Assembly: GCA_963662865.1 (NCBI GenBank)
Contig: OY759969.1
Span: 558,001 to 622,000, forward strand
DNA length: 64,000 bases
Direction of reading: 5' to 3'
Source of the DNA: JAJDYQ01 sp963662865
Lineage (GTDB): Bacteria > Pseudomonadota > Gammaproteobacteria > JAJDYQ01
Position numbers and translations under genes: made by a program. Shown here piece by piece: positions 63,689 through 64,000 of this stretch. A model generated the notes under the pieces. It saw only the letters and a list, made by a program, of their open reading frames with translations, had not been told where the DNA came from and ran no database searches. Numbering within the stretch: the stretch's first letter is position 1; every line of letters starts with the position of its first letter.

Positions 63689-64000
63689 TCAGTCATACAG
63701 GCCCTGAATGTAAGATGCAACGGCCTTGATTTCCTCACGATTCATCTTGGATGTGATATCTCGCATCATCTGATTCCGGTCAGTACGGCGGCTGTCGCTT
63801 TTGAAATACAGCAGTTGCGCTTCAGTATAATTGGCCCACTGGCCCGCCAGGGCAGGGTAACCGCTTGCCGGATTACCAGCGCCTGTTGGACCGTGGCACC
63901 CCATACAGCTTGGGATGCTTTTGTCCTTATTGCCACCACGATAGATGTGATAGCCGAGATTGACCAGTTCAGGGTCAGCCTCACCGGTTCTCATTTTTTG
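63689..64000 (-). CDS. Cytochrome c4-like protein, C-terminal part (gene continues past the window)
   Basis: The frame is open at the window edge and the 'ATG' at 63994 is probably an internal Met. The visible 101 residues make one class I cytochrome c domain with heme site 'CMGCHGPTGAG', 'YPALAGQWANYTEAQL' and the Met ligand region 'QMMRDITSKM'. It resembles the second domain of the diheme cytochrome c4, a periplasmic electron carrier to terminal oxidases. Same strand as dsbA, 108 bp upstream. Confidence 0.85.
   Translation of the reverse strand, partial: QKMRTGEADPELVNLGYHIYRGGNKDKSIPSCMGCHGPTGAGNPASGYPALAGQWANYTEAQLLYFKSDSRRTDRNQMMRDITSKMNREEIKAVASYIQGLYD

Overview
The window looks like chromosomal DNA of a free-living or symbiotic gammaproteobacterium. 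The reasons are the gene pairs pepA-holC and lptF-lptG, the block argS / SPOR protein / hslV-hslU / DUF971 / ubiE-ubiJ-ubiB, two-domain ArgA, MetZ, IlvD, DsbA and a c4-like cytochrome. A sulfur-oxidiser-like lifestyle is only an inference, from the soluble c-type cytochromes and the DUF302 genes. There are no rRNA genes and no CRISPR array; one tRNA (Met, CAT) is present.

Layout. 1-3.95 kb is a worn accessory island: a cut IS1595-type transposase, an apparently intact single-chain restriction-methylation-specificity enzyme, and remnants of an HNH nuclease, an AAA ATPase and a PD-(D/E)XK-like partner. 4.0-11.5 kb is core: a DUF2486-like gene, holC, pepA, lptF-lptG, ppc. 11.6-12.6 kb encodes a zinc-ribbon protein with a C-terminal Card1/DUF1887-like nuclease domain. 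12.7-17.9 kb holds a ruined type I secretion system (HlyD and ABC transporter, several frameshifts and a fusion deletion) beside an orphan RTX protein and an integrase scrap. 18.1-28 kb is core: CDGSH protein, htpX, SPOR protein, argS, DM13 protein, ubiB-ubiJ-ubiE, DUF971, hslU-hslV. 28.2-30 kb is a membrane histidine kinase.

30.5-35.4 kb is one very large Calx-beta autotransporter whose reading frame passes through an 18-base poly-C tract just after the start codon and before the signal peptide, the layout of a phase-variable surface protein. 35.6-39.6 kb: EamA transporter, argA, a cytochrome c-DUF302 fusion and a second DUF302 gene. 39.8-43.3 kb: ilvD, an IS1595 scrap, a 5'-truncated gamma-glutamyltransferase, a Trm112-like protein. 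43.5-49.9 kb: 5'-nucleotidase coupled to a Sel1 protein, two small membrane proteins, a FimT/GspH pseudopilin, metZ, phosphomannomutase. 50-61.3 kb: a dynamin-like GTPase, an RND adaptor and an RND permease with a long basic tail, the remains of an AlbA_2-ParA gene pair, then a small secreted protein, a ParA ATPase, a membrane-anchored TPR protein and a third DUF302 protein. 61.5-64 kb: tRNA-Met, an OmpA/TSP3 protein with its terminator, dsbA and the end of a cytochrome gene cut by the window edge.

Two repeat families recur between genes: a roughly 145 bp MITE-like element at the ubiE/DUF971 junction, and a roughly 30 bp imperfect palindrome (core CTGATTAAATCAG) found about ten times, usually within 200 bp of a start codon. 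Decay is concentrated in accessory genes while long core genes are intact, so most frameshifts are probably biological, although assembly indels cannot be excluded.
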